A stretch of DNA of 64,000 nt from Phoronis australis (lineage: Eukaryota; Phoronida; Phoronidae), in assembly GCA_002633005.1 (NCBI GenBank), contig NMRA01000069.1, positions 1,059,786-1,123,785 on the forward strand, read 5' to 3'. The notes beneath the pieces were generated by a model. That model made no database searches and was not told the origin of the DNA. It saw only the letters and a list, made by a program, of their open reading frames with translations. Positions 1 to 13,383 of the stretch are shown here, one piece after another. Position numbers and translations under genes: made by a program. The first letter of the stretch is position 1. The number at the start of each line of letters is the position of its first letter.

Positions 1-3000
1 CATTGCGACCACTTCAACATTGTTGTACCACAGCATACGCCAGAAATCATTGACACTCGCAGGGAGGGGACCTTGAGATGCGATATACTCAGGCAGGCCA
101 TTGACTCCCTGAAATTATAACGTTAACCGTTACAATCAAGAGAAGGCAAGCACAAACAGGGAGGGGGTGGGGGCAGGGAAAGGGGGAAAATATAACTCCC
201 ATAAAAACTTGGCTATTCTTTGGTTCATGTCAACCCAGAGAACACATGAGACTTGCGTGGCCAATGAAATACTCACTGTGTGAAAGCAGGCACCATCCCT
301 TATCCAACAAAATTATTAAGGTACCAATTTTGCATTTATAAAAGTGCTATTGGGGGAACATAAAAATGCTACACAGAAATTATCACGCACTTGATTAACT
401 ATTATCGTCCTTTCTGTGATCCATCTCATGAAAAGCCCTTAGTTATTTAGCTGTAGAACTAAGTCACTTCAAAATTTAACAAAACCGCGACTCACTTTCT
501 GATCATCCTGCGGAAGGAAGGAATCACTATCAAGCAGTTCTAAGCTGGAAACAACTCTCATTCATCGAATACCATGAAATTTCAATAATATTGTGAGTGA
601 GTGCTCGCAATTTTTCGAAAAATATTGCCAAGAAGTAACTGTGGTACAGAGGTTAAACATGACAGCATTATTTTGGTGTACATGCCGTAATTACTCACGG
701 GTTAACGCCCTGGTCGCTTAAATTGGGAAACCCTGAGACAGGGGGTTGGGCAGTGGGTGCATAAACCAAAAAATTGGCAAAAACTCAGGGGTGGGCGATT
801 ACCCAAGCATTGGACGCTTACCTCCAAGTTTGAGCAAAAAAAAATCAGAAAATATGTCTGTCATACTGGGTCCTAAATTTGTGAAATTTATGGTCACCAT
901 AAGAATCCTACTAACAACCAATGAAACAGGATTCAGAAGAGAAGTACAAGACCACAATCATGTTTTCATTTTGAAATCACAATTTGCTTTTTAAATTTCC
1001 TATAATTTTTCATCCGTGCATATCATTTTCCCATGCCTGTTAAAACCCCGATATGATAAATCTAAATACACAGCTCAGCAGAGCAATGTTAATTATGCTT
1101 TTCGAAAAGTTTTGTTTTTCTCAACCACAGGGGTATATTAGATTTTCAAAACTTTCACTCTTAGTTGGAAAAGTTCGTTCTGTGGTTATGACTTTCATTG
1201 CCGGGATACGTGTGGGTGTCCGGGTGTACTCGCATTGACACGGAGACTTGACCTAAGTTTCGATTCTTCCAAATTCTCATTGATGCCCTTTCTACGATTG
1301 TCAATATCAAATGGAATGTCAAGATTAGACTTTTAACGCCCACTTGACATTAACAGTTTACTTCCCACGCCTATAACCTAATATGTTCCTTTCCAACTAA
1401 TGCTGGCACTGTGATGTCACAGGGCATCCCTGATCACTAGACATTCAAGCTTGACTACAAATTAAGTTATTCATGACCTTATTGACGCACGTGTGTATTT
1501 TGCCAAATATTTAAAAAACTAATCTTTTAACAATTAGTAAAAGGAAGTGGAAGCCTGTACAATTTGATTTTTAAATTCTTAACATTCCGTTTTTATTTGG
1601 TTCATGTGACCATATCTTTTTCAATTGGTGAAGTTTAGCAAAGAAAGAATGGTATATAGATCTATTGTAAACCAACGGTATCGGCAAAATGATCAAATTT
1701 CATTTGGTATAAATGTTTAAGATGAAATCCCAAGAACATTTTGCAGTTTTCTACCATATCATTTACTATTAATTCCATTTTTTTTGATTTTTTCATGTGA
1801 ATCAAAAACCGTGGTTTGATAGCCCCTCATACAAAAGTGAAGCATTTTCTACACAACTCCTAACCATGTATTGGAGAACGTTGTCCACAGCATAATATCT
1901 GAAAGTTTAAATAAAGGCCGTCAAAGTCAACTTCCCAGTTTACGTACTAGTAGGTGTGTCTCTATGACTGGATTAAACTTTAAATTTGTGGGAGAAGCCC
2001 TTGACATGAAAGGTCAGGCACAATGCCTCTTGGAACTTACTGTGTCTGTATATATATTGTACTGACCATTTCATAATAAACATTAAAAAAATATGAAAGG
2101 TAAAAAGCAATTACCTTGATATAGTTTGCGTTGATGTAATCACTGTCAGGGTCCCCATCTATCACAGGCAGTATCACTCTGGTCTCGTCAACTGCAATGA
2201 ACATACTTAGTAAATCATTGTGGTAAAAATGTATATAAAACAGGGCACTACATTGGTTGTTAACAATATCAACAGTGCCACCTATCCATAGAGATTTTAC
2301 TTGACTTTGACCAATCTTGAACTCTCACTAGTTCTTCTCAAGCATTGAAATTACCTGTAACCTGCGAATGGAACAAGTTGACAGTTAATTTCATAATTAA
2401 AGTTTTGACACAAGGCGGATAAATAGCCACAGCTTCAAAGATGTATTTGCACGCTCCTAACTACACTAATGTATTGCAAGAACTAAACAACAATGCTATT
2501 TGAACGTCATCTATGCTAAACAAAGTGCAGTTGAATTCACTGACAACTTGTAAATGTGAAAATAAAAAAATCTGCAAATAGGTGACCTTTGCACTAATGA
2601 CCTACCTCACATAGCCCGCATCATGCAGTGTTATTCCCCAACACCACGTCACAATAGTTACTGGATACAGTTGAGCAATTTATGGTAGATAATTTTTGAC
2701 ACAAAACTCTTCCTTAAAAACATTTGGCAATTTTCAACCTACTTCACATTCACATTGTCGCTATGTTGTGTTTCAAACTGCTTTGACCAAGGAATCACAG
2801 AGTATAATGAATTAAAGTTCCACTTTAAAAACAAGAATCTGAATTAAACCTTCCCTACAAAGCAAAGCTTTTTACGGCAACATAGTATGTGGCTTAATCA
2901 TCTTATTGATTGTAAGGGTCAATAGTTTATCAAAAAGGAATACATCACAAAATGATTATGGAAATTAGAAATAATTCTGGGCTCCAGAGGGCACTGAGTT

Positions 3001-6000
3001 GCATGAGACAGTTCCAATACTGGGACTCAATAACATTCCCTATGTTTTCAGCGTATTTGTAAAATATTTACCCGGATTAATAACGTTTTATTCTCCATCA
3101 CTCTATTAGAGTTCATCGCAAACTCCTCGTTTTGTGACACTTTCTAATAATATTCTGAAAACCGGGTCCTTCTTTCAATAAAAATGAATAAGCACAATGT
3201 TCTGAGTTTGGAACATTGCAAAGAATTACGTCTATGTTTATTTTCAATTAAGAAATTAATAATTCCATTTAGAATGTACTCTCGCTTACAATCAAAGCCA
3301 AAACTTGACAAATAAAATGAGAAGAAAGAACAAAAAGTATCTTCACAAGTCCACATATTTGGAGAAAAATAAGGAACATCGTTAAGTCCCTGTTTCGGAC
3401 TTTCATGCACCAGGCCACTTAAGAACTGATAGTTAATCACAGCCACAGACCAGGTTCATTATGTTATTACCGTTATTACTGTTAGCGGCAGCACTTGTTC
3501 TCAGTGCAATGACCGGTTCCTTTGGAAGACAAAATGAGACACAGTAAAGATGGTTGTTCACGACACCAGGACCCAGCCAGTTTAATCTTTATAGTCCGCG
3601 TTACTGAACTCGATAACTATTGTTTTACTTTATCCACTCTACTAAATATTAAATTATACAAACTCATTATTATAATAGCTGCCTTTATATTCTGTGATCC
3701 AGTACAGGGTTCTCTCTGAGCCAACATTCAAACATGATACAAAGTCTGCATCATGCTCTCACTAAAAACCTAGTAATTTCTTTTCTGTAATCCAGAAAAA
3801 AAACAGCACTTATTTTAACACTATATTCACTCGATGGACACATCATTATCATTTTCACTACACAATCATGAAATACGTATCACTAACACTCTTTCAATCA
3901 TAATGCCTTCTTAACTTTAGGTCAATACTTCATATACATTATGCATACTTGATCCAAGTTTTCATGTATTCTTGTACTATAATTTCAAGCAGAGCTGGAA
4001 TGTGGGAATGCGAGAGTGAATGTGTTTGTTTCTTTTCGTTTATACTGTATTCCATTATTAATTTCTGATTCCTTAAATAAAAGTAATAAGTAAATAAATA
4101 TGCCTTGTAATTAACTGACTTTTCAAACGTGGTTTTAATTTATATTTTAAACATGGCTCAGGGCTTTTCAACTATATATATGGTTCAAGATTTCTAAACA
4201 CGGTGCAAAACACTTTTCAAATATGGTGAACCGCTGTTTGAATACACGAAGGGAGAATATTGGAGTATGGTTCACACAGTCTAGTCCAAGGTTCTCTTTT
4301 ATGACCTCTAGACTAAAACAACAAACTTAAGTAAAAACACGAAATTTCACGATCAGACTGGAACTTAATCATTAAGCACAAGCTAAGACAAGGCAATCAT
4401 TCACCTTAAACAATATAGCACTCATGAATAGAATAGTAGACAATAATTATAATTTTGGTTTGGTAAATGCGAAGATAAGACCCCTGGCTACATTCATGAA
4501 TGACAGATTCAACAGCCAGTGCATCTTTCAGTTTCAATTTACATTGTTGGCTTAGCTTTTCAGTTTTGCTTTTACTATGGACATATCATAACTACCATGA
4601 TTTAAAGTTTATAGGTTAGTATGATATCCAGATTCAATGAATTGGAATTGCAAACTGCTGTGAAAAGAGCAGAGTGTCAAACGCCAATTAAGACGGAATC
4701 CTGAAACAGGAAGTTGAAGAGACAATCACTAAGAGTGATCAACTTTGCTCACTCATCATTCGCACCCTAATTATCATAATCTTCAAAAATGTACAAAATG
4801 TATTGTGGACGGGAGACAATTTGGCAGATACAGACCTTAGAAGTTTTCAAAGAACATTGGTGGCAATTACCTATGAGGACATGGAAATGTAACATCAGCA
4901 CTTAACAGTCAGCCGAAAACGTCTCATCGAAAATATGCCAATCGCATTTTCGGAATGGGGCTCCTATAAAGTGGAAATCAAAAAAGGACATTGGCTCAGC
5001 ACATGTACAAGTGAGGCCAATTTTCTACTGACATTTTGATCTATCCAAACGTATTTTTGACCGTTTACTCACTTATGTCGAGTAAGCAACATACAGTATT
5101 TGAGACATAATTTTCTTTGAGGTGCATGGATAATAATTTATAAATTTCATATTCACAAATGTTCAATTGGTATGGAGAATCCCCACAACAGTTAGACCTT
5201 GAAACATGGAGAATCCCCACAACAGTTAGACCTTGAAACATGGAGAATCCCCACAACAGTTAGACCTTGAAACAAGAGGACGCCAACTATCATAATATGA
5301 ACACTCAAATTTACTATCTTGTATTGCAAACTGAAACCAAAACAGGTTTGTGCAATAAGGCGTTTCCAATAATCTACTGGATTTATTCTCGGTTTCCAAT
5401 CAAATCACCGATGGTATAAACACAGGCTCAAACTAAACCTGCAGTGAAACCGCCTTGGCCTTCGGTGAAAAAGAATACACAACAAAGCTGGCCTCAACAA
5501 ATTCTTTACTCAGATTGGATTAGCGTATTCAGGGCTCAAGAAGAACTGGGGGGGGGGTATACGCTCCACATAACTGTTTCTGAGAATATACTCATTTTAC
5601 CTCTGCTNACAACAGTTAGACCTTGAAACATGGAGAATCCCCACAACAGTTAGACCTTGAAACAAGAGGACACCAACTATCATAATATGAACACTCAAAT
5701 TTACTATCTTGTATTGCAAACTGAAACCAAAACAGGTTTGTGCAATAAGGCGTTTCCAATAATCTACTGGATTTATTCTCGGTTTCCAATCAAATCACAG
5801 ATGGTATAAACACAGGCTCAAACTAAACCTGCAGTGAAACCGCCTTGGCCTTCGGTGAAAAAGAATACACAACAAAGCTGGCCTCAACAAATTCTTTACT
5901 CAGATTGGATTAGCGTATTCAGGGCTCAAGAAGAACTGGGGGGGGGGTATACGCTCCACATAACTGTTTCTGAGAATATACTCATTTTACCTCTGCTTAC

Positions 6001-9000
6001 TTTCTGTACAAATTAATTTCACGCAGTGATGTGCTAATAATTACGTGTGTTAATTATTACATGACATAAACCTTAATTTATGTAATTGTGAAATCAGAAC
6101 ATAAAGACAAATGTTTGTCTTAACCAGTAGACTTAACTCACTCTCATGAATTGAGACAGACATTAACATAAATATTGAAACTCAAAGTGTGTTCAAAATG
6201 TTGTCCTCAAACATTGGCCTCAGGGCATACAGTGTAGTTTGGTATCAGATTCAAGATATTGATGGGCCATCGTGTTTTGGATACTGGAGGTCTGGATTAA
6301 AGCCAGCACAGGCTGCAGCTTCACTACCAAATTTGATGTTTCAAAAATGAATCGCGCATTTTTGTTTATAAAATAGACACATTCACCCAACAGTAACAGG
6401 AAAATAGGCAAAAACAATGTTTAAGTGAAGTCAGGCGACGATGATTTATAGAACATGAGTCAAGCAAACCTAGAGAGGAAGTCCACGCTCAGCATGATAC
6501 TGTCTCCAGTTTCACAACAAATAATATTCCATGTAATGCTGAGATGTGCACAGTCATCAAAGAAATCAGTGGCTACATCCACTGGAGGGGTTTTAAATTC
6601 GCAATATTCGCCTAATGGACCCTTGATCATCATTCCTCCAGTCCTAGCTTGACACGTAAAATGACCAGTGAGGCCATGGCAACTTATCGAGCCGGGTCTC
6701 AAGCCAGAAACAAAGACTCAGTTTCCCCAAGCCAGTTTATTACTTCAGACCTAATTATGATTAAAGCTGGGCGACACAAAAATATTTTTGATTTCAGGAG
6801 AAGTTACGGTGACAAGACTTAATTATTTTTTTCTCAGATCAGAGAAGTGATTTCTGGGTTTGGGAAGCACTACACTGACAGTTGTTAATACTAATTGACA
6901 ACACCCTCATTAAGTTGGCATGCCACAGCAGGTTATTTACCGCAGGAGGAGACTGTGGCCTTACCCAATAACCAACCTGAGCCGTTCCAGGTACAGAAAT
7001 TACTTCTCAATTGTTAAGGAACAAGTTGACTCCACTATCAGGGTGTTCCATCGAAACAGGAACCCCAGTGTAAAACAGATATCCTGGAGCTGAAATCAGA
7101 CTCCTGAACTTTCAAAACAGCTATAACCAGACTGAAAAATAGGAACCCCGACCTTTAAAACAAGAATCCCCGGGATCGTACAGGAAACCCTGACACTTTT
7201 TTCCAGTCCCCAAAATTCCTGTTTTAAAGACCGAGATTCCTGATTTTTGGGCTGGTTAGCTGTTTTGAAGCCTGTATTCGACTCCGGGATATCTGTTTTA
7301 CACTGGGGTTCCTGTTGCAATGGAACACCCTGCCTATGGTGGTACACAGTCCAATAAATCAAAGCTTTGTTTCCGGGAAAGAAAGCGGGTTTCTAGCAAC
7401 TTTAAGAAAAAAACTGAGACAAGTTTTATTACGTTATTTTAATTTTTATTTAAGGCAGGTTTGTAACACGTAGGACATTTAAGTTTGTGTACAATAGTGC
7501 TAAATGTAACACTAGCTCATACATAGTAATAAGTTTGTGTACAATAGTGCTAAATGTAACACTAGCTCATAAGTTTGTGTACAATAGTGCTAAATGTAAC
7601 ACTAGCTCATACATAGTAAAAGGTATGAAACAATAATCAGCACCACTTACATGGTAGAATATCTTTGTATCGGTTTTTCTTTTTATTTCCTTCTTTTTTA
7701 CCATTCTTCCTGGGATAATTCACGTCGTCATGACTCAATTGAAGACTCATCTGCCTCAGCTCCTAAAACACAAGTTTCAAATAACATGTACGTCTCTGTA
7801 AAACAAAAATCATTACAGAATATATTACAATTTAAAGTAAATGAAAGAAAATAGACCCATATCACAGATTTTGATGTTTCTCCACGAAAAAAACATTTAA
7901 GTGTCCAATGGTTTCAAAAAAGTCCCCAGGGGGCATGTTTGGTTTATACCTGCATAAAACTCTGTTCCCAGTATTTTTGAGACCTCAACGGAAGTCACAA
8001 ATGCTTCTAATAACTTCTTCAACACCATGCAACGTAGGATTTAGAAACTGAGAAACCGCGAACTTGTCATTTTTTAAATGCCACCCCCCCCGCGATATCG
8101 CAGAACCCCCAACGCCTATAATATAAAACTCTGCACATGTCACATACAAGAAATTTTAAAAAGTGCACTGGTCAACTTTTCTTTTATCTTCAGTCCAAAT
8201 CAAAAGTTAGTATTTTTGGCAGAAGTTGGATTCAAAGCACCTTTAGGAAAATGAACATGTGCTATATCCTCCTGATAACATTGGGCAAATAGTTTTTCAC
8301 AGGGATACCAGTAGTTATGTTAAAATATGATCATATTTCTCCACTGAAAGGGCTAGTTCGGGCAACAGACAAACCGGCTTTAGTATCTGCACTGACAAGG
8401 CACCCTACATCAGGCATGCAAAATCAGTTACATGTGAGTACATAAACCTACACTTGCGAACAGTTTGAAAATTCAAGTTTACCAACCAATGGACCTGATG
8501 TTTACATCATTTTTGGAATAAGAAAATTTGTTAGTATGCTCAAGTTATTGTTAGTGCCCTTGAAAAAATGACCTAAATGCTCAAATTTGTTTACTCGAAA
8601 TTTTAAACTGCCTGGTCATATTTTTGAATTGCACACCATAATTGCAGGTATGTGCACTCATTACCTGAATGTACACACAAAGGTTTGGCTGCCAGTCTTG
8701 ACTGAACAAATCAGAGATAAAACTAAACACCTTTGGATATTTATAATTTCTCTCCATTTATAGGTACAGGTGGTTATTCATGAAATAGTCGTATCAGAAT
8801 CAATCCAGAAATAACAGAGTTGTAACTTATGTTTGAGGTATTTTCTTCACTGTTCAAAGCTAAGACAAGAACTGACACCTGAATAGTACCATAACAAGGA
8901 AAAACACTCCCTTCAAGCTCCAGTTTCTTCAAGTGTATATTACAAAATTCCTTAGCTCTTCTTCAAGTGTAATGTTACAAACTCGTCACCTTTGTAACAC

Positions 9001-12000
9001 ACTCACAACACATGAAGGACAAGTGACACTTTATTTTGTCATTTCCTTTACATTTAAAATAAAAATAAAAATAAAAATAAAGAAATGTTAGACTATGGAT
9101 ACCCTTACAATATACGAAATCCCTTACTCCAAAAATGATCTAAACATCAAATCCTTAAGTTGCTAAACTTGGATTTTCAAACTGTGCAGGATATTTAATG
9201 TAGTAATCACAACATTCATAAATGTGTCATGGTCATTTGGCCATCAGCCTTGAAATCTAGAAAATGATAGGTTAGGCAATTGTATTTGTGCAAAATAAGT
9301 GAAGGATTGCAAGATAATTATAAGGTGATGACTAATGCACTTCACAAAAGTTTAATGTTTTCTTAAAGTGCTAAACACTACCCGTTTCATACTTTCGACA
9401 TATTAGCGTACTGTTAAGATCTTATTGCTTTAATTAATTATAGCGTATTGCAAACATTTTTAATTTGGTCAGCATGCCAGATGCGGCCACATGACGTGAC
9501 CTAATGAATATTTATAAGTCTGAAAAGATCTCTGCCCCAACAGGACTCGAAATTGGTTTAAAAATTACATATTTAATATACAGAATCCTGAAAATAGTCC
9601 TATTTGCGATTTACAATTAGAAACACGCGTTCATGTGACACAACTAGGATAAGAGTTATTCGAGCGATTGTGCCACAACGCGACCCACTTTTCAAGAAAA
9701 CAGGTCACAATATGTACAACAGGACTATCGCAAAAGATTCAAAGCTATGCAGTGCTTCAAAAACTCGATTTATAGTTTCATCCATAACAATGACAGAAAG
9801 AATTCAATACCATAACAGCTATCACAATTAAATTCGGAAGCATGACTAAGTCATTAGTCATCATCAAATTTCCTTGTCTGTTTCTGAATAAAAAATAAAC
9901 AGAAGAGTAATTGTGTATATAACATTGATTGTGAAAACTGCCCAGAACTCTATGTTACTATGACAACAAGGGTTTTGAGCATTAGACTGAAAGAACATAA
10001 CAGGCAAGACAGTAATTCAGTACTTGCTCACAGCACGATCCTTGGTCATTCCCCTAGCATACAGGTCCTAGCAGGTGACAACAATGAAGTTGGTTTGCTG
10101 ATAAGAGCGTTATTGTGGATATAGGCTCTTCATACTGAGAGGTACTTGAAAAAGAATATCAGTGCTTTCCAATAGCTGATTTTTTTAAATTGCCAAGCCA
10201 AATTAAAATACCCTTTCCAGCCAGGCATACAAAAAAGGCACACCTCTTGAAATATCCATGGATGGGTGACAAACATGACACCTTCGATACAATTTCCATT
10301 ACGAAAAAGAATATGTGTCCAGCCAAGTCAGTGGCTGCAACTGATAAAGCAGTAGAATTCCAATCCTAGCCGATGTCATAAGATAAATAATAGACTTAAA
10401 CTTAACCCAATTAAACAAAGAGAGGAATTGACAGTGGGATTTACAGATTGGTTTTAGGTTAATGAACCACTATGTAGTACTAGTAACTGAATTTCTCTCA
10501 ACCACATCTGAGTTAGGATCAAGCGGAAGTCATTTTTGCACACTCATTACTCTAGAGAGCGCCAATATGGAAAGTCCACTGTTAAGCTTGGTGGTAGATG
10601 TTGAACTTATTCCACGTATTTTTGGACTTATATGATCTAGACGATGATTAAAGGTTGAACCAAAATGACAATTTTTTAATATATATAAAAATGTTGCACC
10701 AACATAAAAGAAATAATTGCAGGGTGTCTGATACACATTGTACCAGACGTGCGCAAGTCGCAAATGTGGACCCACTGCACTGATCACATAGAACTAGGAT
10801 CACATAGGAGCTAGAAACCTGACCCAAGTGTCTAGCAGTGTGGCCCAGTGAGACCCAAACCCACGACCTCAAGTAAAGAAGGCGGGCACCTATCAGACCA
10901 GGCCACACTGCCTCCTCTTTGCACCAATAACCTTGAATAAACTTATATTTGCTGATCTATTCCAGAAAAATGAACACATTTTTTCTTATGACAGCATGGT
11001 GACCATCCCGAAGCCAGTAAGAACTATGTCCTGAATGTTAAAACCAATTCTAACTTTCTTCACAGATCCATGTATAACTTCAAAGCAACACCAATGCCAG
11101 GTGTGTCAATAGAATAGTATTTGGTAAACAGTATTCCATGACACTGTTGAGTGGTGGGTTATGTATATTATGATATAGAAAATGTATACATTCCAAAATA
11201 TCCATGAATGAAAGAAATTGTGTTTTGTCCCCATATTGCACTGGTCACAAGTTAGATTTTGGGTCAAGTGAAAGATGCTTCTATGCCTTCATAATGCTAA
11301 AAAATGTATGCAGACTGTTTTCTACTACTCTGGTGGCCATGCAGTAATTGGCAACTGACAATCAACTGAAATGGGCCACTTCTCAAGCAATGACAGCCTG
11401 TCAGTTGCTCTGGAACCAAGAAATCATTTCTAATCTGGGAACAATACAAAACCACTACAATAAATAACCCAAGTCTAATTAAAAACGGTTTTAAACAAAA
11501 TTTCCCAATTTTTATGAATTTGTGATAACTAATTGTCATTCGACTTTAAATGTCTTGTTGACAGAGTTATTTTAATGAAAATATTTTAATTCACAGTAAT
11601 TTTTTGGAATTTGTATGTAGAGATGAAACTTACTAAAATGGTTCGATATTCCGTTAAGGCCAAAAAAGCTTTAATTTGATTCTGGCCAACACCCCGACTC
11701 ACTCTGAATCCCAGGCATCTGCCAGCACAACTATTAGCAAATGCTAATCCTGGATTATTTTCAAAAGCCACAGTACTCATGTGCAAGCACCGATTCCATG
11801 GCAGTGTTGACGAAAGTTCAGTCTGGAAATCTTCCAGCCAACTGGGGTGTCTTCCAATCACGCCACCCTCATCATACAGGGATCTGGTCTTTTGTACCTG
11901 GCCACGCCGGTGTCTTGATTAATGAGCGTGCAGATTACCTCGCTGGCTCATGTACCACCAAGCAACCCCTCTGCTTGTACTCGGCTGATGTTAAGCTGCT

Positions 12001-13294
12001 GGCTCACCAATGCCCCCTAGAGCAGACTTCGTCCTAACTGGCCGAGTTCAATGATGGTCTAAGCCGACTGCTCGAAGCCGGTATTACTTATGGCCATGCT
12101 TCTAAGAGTCACAAGAAGAGTAGTGCCCGAGTGTTGTCAAATCAGATGCTGACAGGCAACGTCAGCCCTGAAGTTCTGCGCCTTCTGCTGTCACGGGGAT
12201 GGTCTGGGGAGGGAATCAATGCACTAGCATATCCCCAATGATCCTGTCCGTGACAGGTACAGGTACTACAGGTATTACAAGTCTAGTCCTATAAGTTTAT
12301 GCAACTGTTCACAAGCAGCTCCATCGGAGATAGACAAACCCACCAACCGAACAAGATGTTCCATTGTTTTTAATAGTCCAATTACTACTCCCTCACTGGC
12401 AGGCTGATCTCACGTCAGGCGTCAGTGGAAATAAATTAAAGATGACCCAGGTTCATGACGGTGAGGAAAGCACAAAAAGTCAATGAGATATATACAAATC
12501 ACATGGTGAGAGAACTTACAGCACAATAGGGCTGTACCGGATTACATGGCGGTAGAACTCTCCTTTGTACTGGAGATAAGAAAGCATGCGACCTCTTTTT
12601 GAAAATCAGGCACGTTTTCGTGTATCTTATTGATATCGGGAAGGTGAAGAATTTCAAATCCCGCATCCATGGGTATTTGTCCAGTTTATCAAAATTTCTC
12701 ATGTCAGGGTTGCAGACCACAGAGTAGCTGCAACACTTCGTTGGCATTGGAAGAACGAATATAGTAATACAGCTGAAAAAAATTGTATGAAGAATCAAAC
12801 AACAACAAATAACATGCCAACTCCAGTGGCTCGAAAATGAGGGAGCAAATGTGCCAGACGGATTTTTATGGCATTTTGGGTAAATACAGTGAGATTTGAG
12901 TGTCACTGTGCAATCTGGGACGGCCTTATTTTCTGGTATATCGTCTCTCAGTACCTAAATAACCTTCCATTTCAGTCCTAGCCGTTGCCAGTGGCTGTGG
13001 AAGGCAATAACATCTACCTCCATTTTCGTGTTAAAGTTTCCCTGAGGATAAATCAGCCTGTCAAACTGGTTCTCACAATTTGTGACTACAATATAGGGCT
13101 TTTTACCGTCCAACCCTTTGTCTAACCGGTTGCGGGACAACTCAGTTAACTTTCAGTTCAGTTGTGGATATCAATCATCAATGTGAAAATTTTACCTGAA
13201 ACTCTCTATAAAATCCATTTTCTCCGTGGTAATCTTCTTGTTCAAGACGCTCAACTGAATCAACAAATTTATGGAGATGTTCACTTATAGGCAT
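1..13294 (-). CDS. PTPN12/18/22: PTP-PEST family protein tyrosine phosphatase, first four coding exons (partial)
   Basis: Cytoplasmic non-receptor tyrosine phosphatase that removes phosphate from tyrosines of signalling and cytoskeletal proteins. Coding exons on the minus strand: 13196-13294, 7651-7762, 2115-2191 and 1-108, the last continuing beyond the window. All junctions are GT-AG and phases agree (0, 1, 0). The 132 visible residues start at MPIS; an in-frame TGA lies just upstream of that ATG. Residues 63-71 read NRYKDILPF, followed by DETRVILP, then DYINANYIKGVNG and YIASQGPLP with DFWRMLW. These are the N-terminal motifs of the classical PTP domain. NRYKDILP straight after a short N-terminal helix, and the IKGV motif, match PTPN12/18/22 rather than receptor PTPs. 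The WPD loop and the HCSAGxGR P-loop would lie off the left edge, so catalytic competence and the PEST tail cannot be judged. Introns are long (2.0, 5.5 and 5.4 kb). Confidence 0.9.
5172..5274 (+). repeat. Three-copy 34-bp tandem repeat
   Basis: ATGGAGAATCCCCACAACAG followed by TTAGACCTTGAAAC repeats three times without change (starts 5172, 5206, 5240). Part of it is repeated again at 5609-5664 as part of a larger duplication. Lies in PTP-PEST intron 2. Confidence 0.95.
5219..5998 (+). repeat. 390-bp near-identical tandem duplication with an ambiguous base at the joint
   Basis: Positions 5219-5607 and 5609-5998 align at a constant 390-bp offset with only two or three differences (for example GACGCC/GACACC and CACCGATGG/CACAGATGG). 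The single N of the window is at 5608, exactly at the junction. The same reading frame therefore appears twice. It may be a collapsed or misjoined 34-bp tandem array or a very recent duplication. Confidence 0.95.
7039..7332. mobile_element. Foldback (MITE-like) element in PTP-PEST intron 2
   Basis: Ends CAGGGTGTTCCATCGAAACA and, inverted, CAGGGTGTTCCATTGCAACA; the inverted arms continue (GGAACCCCAGTGTAAAACAG) for at least 45 bp with few changes and weakly further in. No transposase and no clear target duplication. Confidence 0.8.
7481..7618 (+). repeat. Three-copy tandem repeat (40-50 bp)
   Basis: AAGTTTGTGTACAATAGTGC then TAAATGTAACACTAGCTCAT occurs at 7481, 7531 and 7571. Copies 1 and 3 add ACATAGTA. 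It ends 33 bp before PTP-PEST exon 2 on the downstream intron side. Confidence 0.95.
9054..9082 (+). repeat. (AAAAAT)n simple repeat
   Basis: Short run of AAAATA/AAAAAT units in PTP-PEST intron 1. Confidence 0.9.
10835..10912 (-). repeat. tRNA-like SINE or tRNA pseudogene
   Basis: The minus strand reads GGCAGTGTGGCCTGGTCTGA (A-box-like) and later GTGGGTTTGGGTCTCACTG (B-box-like). The ends GCAGTGTGGCC and GGCCACACTGC are perfect complements, forming an acceptor-like stem longer than a tRNA's. Not a normal tRNA. Confidence 0.5.
11745..12240 (+). pseudogene. Retrotransposon RNase H domain remnant
   Basis: The plus frame contains STDSMAVLTKVQSGNLPANW and, after a short spacer, SFVPGHAGVLINERADYLAG. 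These are the TDS and WxPGHxGxxxNExADxLA signatures of RNase H in eukaryotic retroelements. The frame stops at 12035, but a second frame (12040-12240) reads on with FNDGLSRLLEAGITYGHASK. No reverse transcriptase was seen nearby, so this is a broken 3' fragment in PTP-PEST intron 1. Confidence 0.75.
12955..13140 (-). pseudogene. Possible caspase-like p20 fragment in PTP-PEST intron 1
   Basis: Minus-strand frame with KKPYIVVTNCENQFDRL and DVIAFHSHWQRLGLKWKV, then a stop. The pattern (hydrophobic strand, N-x-F, acidic-valine, aromatic helix, LGLKWKV) recalls the start of a caspase p20 domain. It has no catalytic His or Cys and no clear partner exon, although another frame downstream (12600-12660) reads GFEILHLPDINKIHENVPDF. 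Tentative. Confidence 0.2.
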
Positions 13295-13383
13295 CTTAAG
13301 CGTCTTTTGTCCACTTCACATTGTTTCTCAAAACTCAGATAGGAAGAATATTTAAAGTCCTTTTCGGAAACTCGAACCAGGAA
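13295..13383. promoter_or_regulatory. Compact bidirectional promoter / shared 5' region between the PTP-PEST gene and CDPF1
   Basis: Only 89 bp separate the two divergent start codons. The stretch has no obvious TATA box. Unless one gene has an upstream untranslated exon, both 5' UTRs and the core promoter must fit here or overlap the opposite gene. The exon 1 and start assignments are seen in sequence; promoter function is inferred from the layout. Confidence 0.55.

Larger units (their letters stand above)
2192..7650. other. PTP-PEST intron 2
   Basis: Apart from the 34-bp array, the 390-bp duplication, the foldback element and the 40-bp array listed separately, I see no exon or RNA gene. 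The sequence is AT-rich. Confidence 0.6.

Noticed and set aside
5444-6016. Two identical 60-residue frames
   Set aside because: Both come from the 390-bp duplication and have no family motif.
7481-7618. CRISPR array
   Set aside because: Three direct copies without distinct spacers in an animal intron; a simple tandem repeat.
1-13294. Receptor-type PTP interpretation
   Set aside because: The short N-terminus begins with a Met after an in-frame stop, and NRYKDILP with IKGV fits PTPN12/18/22; no transmembrane exon was seen.
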